Source of the DNA: Mycolicibacterium litorale
Lineage (GTDB): Bacteria > Actinomycetota > Actinomycetes > Mycobacteriales > Mycobacteriaceae
Assembly: GCF_014218295.1 (NCBI RefSeq)
Contig: NZ_AP023287.1
Coordinates: 1,798,001 to 1,862,000, forward strand
Length of the DNA: 64,000 bases
Direction: 5' to 3'
Position numbers and translations under genes: made by a program. The notes under the pieces were generated by a model. It was given only the letters and a program-made list of their open reading frames with translations. It was not told the origin of the DNA and made no database searches. Positions 62,909 to 64,000 of the stretch are shown piece after piece. The first letter of the stretch is position 1. Every line of letters begins with the position of its first letter.

Positions 62909-62924
62909 GTTACTGACGAGTAAC
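62909..62924. promoter_or_regulatory. Palindrome in the fixA promoter
   Basis: GTTACT-GACG-AGTAAC is a perfect 16-bp palindrome. The last part overlaps TAACAT (62921-62926), a possible -10, so a repressor bound here would block fixA. The palindrome lies 73 bp before the fixA start. It looks like operators of mycobacterial lipid-metabolism TetR proteins, but I cannot name the regulator. Confidence 0.5.
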
Positions 62925-62997
62925 ATGGTGTTAGTTTCACAAAACGTGGTAACGGGCCGACCGACGGCCGGCCTCATCGAGGAGGACGAACCATCCC

Positions 62998-63798
62998 ATG
63001 ACGAACATCGTGGTCCTGATCAAACAGGTCCCTGACACCTGGTCCGAGCGCAAGCTCTCCGAGAGCGACTGGACGCTGGACCGGGAAGCCGCAGACGCCG
63101 TACTCGACGAGATCAACGAGCGGGCCGTCGAAGAGGCACTGCTCATCAAGGAGAAGGAAGCCGCCAACGGTGTCGAGGGCACCGTCACCGTGCTGACCGC
63201 CGGTCCGGAGCGCGCCACCGAGGCGATCCGCAAGGCGCTGTCGATGGGTGCCGACAAGGCCGTGCACCTCGTCGACGAGGGCATGCACGGCTCCGACATG
63301 GTGCAGACCGGCTGGGCGCTGGCCCGTGCGCTCGGCGCCATCGAGGGCACCGAGCTGGTGATCGCGGGCAACGAGGCCACCGACGGTGCGGGCGGCGCGG
63401 TGCCGGCCATCATCGCCGAGTACCTGGGCCTGCCGCAGCTGACCCACATGCGCAAGGTCACCGTCGAGGACGGCAAGGTCACCGGTGAGCGTGAGACCGA
63501 CGACGGTGTGTTCACCCTCGAGGCGCCGCTGCCCGCCGTGGTCAGCGTGAACGAGAAGATCAACGAGCCGCGCTTCCCGTCCTTCAAGGGCATCATGGCC
63601 GCCAAGAAGAAGGAAGTCACGACGCTCACCCTGGCCGAGATCGGTGTGGAGCCCGATGAGGTCGGTGTCGCCAACGCCGGTTCCAAGGTGCTGTCGTCGA
63701 CGCCGAAGCCGCCGAAGACCGCGGGCGAGAAGGTCACCGACGAAGGCGACGGCGGCACCAAGGTCGCCGAATACCTGGTCGCCCAAAAAATCATCTAA
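62998..63798 (+). CDS. fixA: Electron transfer flavoprotein beta subunit
   Basis: 266 residues from ATG 62998 with GAGGAGG upstream. ETF-beta features: NIVVLIKQVPDTWSERKLSESDWTLDREAADAVLDEINERAVEEALLIKE, KALSMGADKAVHLVDEG, and the signature VSVNEKINEPRFPSFKGIMAAKKKEV. With FixB it carries electrons from acyl-CoA dehydrogenases toward the quinone pool. It corresponds to M. tuberculosis Rv3029c and is 35 bases before fixB. Confidence 0.96.
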   Translation: MTNIVVLIKQVPDTWSERKLSESDWTLDREAADAVLDEINERAVEEALLIKEKEAANGVEGTVTVLTAGPERATEAIRKALSMGADKAVHLVDEGMHGSDMVQTGWALARALGAIEGTELVIAGNEATDGAGGAVPAIIAEYLGLPQLTHMRKVTVEDGKVTGERETDDGVFTLEAPLPAVVSVNEKINEPRFPSFKGIMAAKKKEVTTLTLAEIGVEPDEVGVANAGSKVLSSTPKPPKTAGEKVTDEGDGGTKVAEYLVAQKII

Positions 63799-63833
63799 GA
63801 CTCCCCGAGACCCGAAGGACCGGAAGAAAAGAC

Positions 63834-64000
63834 ATGGCTGAAGTACTCGTGCTCGTCGAGCATGCCGAAGGTGCACTGAAGAAGGTCACCAGTGAACTGA
63901 TCACCGCCGCCCGCGCGCTGGGTGAGCCCTCCGCCGTCGTGGTGGGCAAGCCGGGCACGGCCGAGCCGCTGATCGACGGCCTCAAGGCCGCCGGCGCCGG
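63834..64000 (+). CDS. fixB: Electron transfer flavoprotein alpha subunit, N-terminal part (cut by window end)
   Basis: The first 55 codons from ATG 63834 (GGAAG upstream) encode AEVLVLVEHAEGALKKVTSELITAARALGEPSAVVVG, the N-terminal domain of ETF-alpha. The FAD-binding domain lies beyond the window. It follows fixA in the same operon, as Rv3028c does in M. tuberculosis. Confidence 0.93.
   Translation, partial: MAEVLVLVEHAEGALKKVTSELITAARALGEPSAVVVGKPGTAEPLIDGLKAAGA

Overview
The window is high-GC actinobacterial DNA and reads as the chromosome of a fast-growing mycobacterium (Mycolicibacterium-like). The main evidence is gene order. From about 5.4 kb to the end it carries recognisable homologues of the Mycobacterium tuberculosis block CYP136 - TetR - SDR - dinP - TetR - FMN reductase - nrdH/nrdI/nrdE - TetR - nrdF2 - adhC - fecB - ctaD - serB2 - ABC ATPase - Nudix - echA17 - methyltransferases - TB22.2 - lipoprotein - acyltransferase - glycosyltransferase/GH57/methyltransferase - fixA/fixB (about Rv3059 down to Rv3028c, from memory). 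An antigen-85-type mycolyltransferase fits a mycolic-acid organism. I found no tRNA, rRNA, CRISPR array, insertion sequence or phage gene.

Layout. 0-5.4 kb: regulators, a secreted SH3-like protein, a methyltransferase, a phosphotransferase, a TauE permease, and a stand-alone LeuA regulatory domain behind a leaderless 13-codon leader peptide with attenuator-like hairpins. 5.4-12.1 kb: P450, TetR, SDR, AAA ATPase, DNA polymerase IV, TetR and a flavin reductase that carries a 15-bp in-frame tandem repeat. 12.1-25.5 kb: class Ib ribonucleotide reductase in two places (nrdHIE and nrdF), each behind an ACTA-N4-TAGTGT palindrome that looks like an NrdR box. Between and after them lie an OFA-type transporter with a 47-aa small subunit, a geranylgeranyl-reductase-family flavoprotein with a divergent TetR, an MHS-type transporter and an antigen-85 paralogue.

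27.0-43.6 kb is an accessory catabolic island inserted between adhC and fecB, which are neighbours in M. tuberculosis. One operon encodes both DUF1989 subunits of a probable carboxyguanidine deiminase, a biotin-dependent urea/guanidine carboxylase and an allophanate hydrolase: the full set for turning guanidine into ammonia and CO2. After a TetR gene, a second operon encodes a peptide-type ABC importer (fused ATPase, two permeases, lipoprotein), a cysteine hydrolase, a metallo-beta-lactamase-fold hydrolase, an unassigned beta-rich protein and an Fe(II)/2-oxoglutarate oxygenase. Both operon promoters share one architecture: a CTGTC...GACAG palindrome, a GlnR-type box 53-54 bp further on, and a second palindrome exactly 41 bp after that. 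I infer a nitrogen-scavenging regulon in which an imported guanidino compound is oxidised to release guanidine, which then enters the carboxylase pathway. This is the most interesting system in the window.

43.5-64 kb is mostly core genome: FecB lipoprotein, cytochrome oxidase subunit I, phosphoserine phosphatase, a MocR/YczE pair with TGGCTA operators, the conserved ABC/Nudix/echA/methyltransferase run, an alanine symporter, a beta-propeller lipoprotein, polymethylated-glucan enzymes (GT4, GH57, methyltransferase), and the start of the electron transfer flavoprotein operon, cut by the window end.
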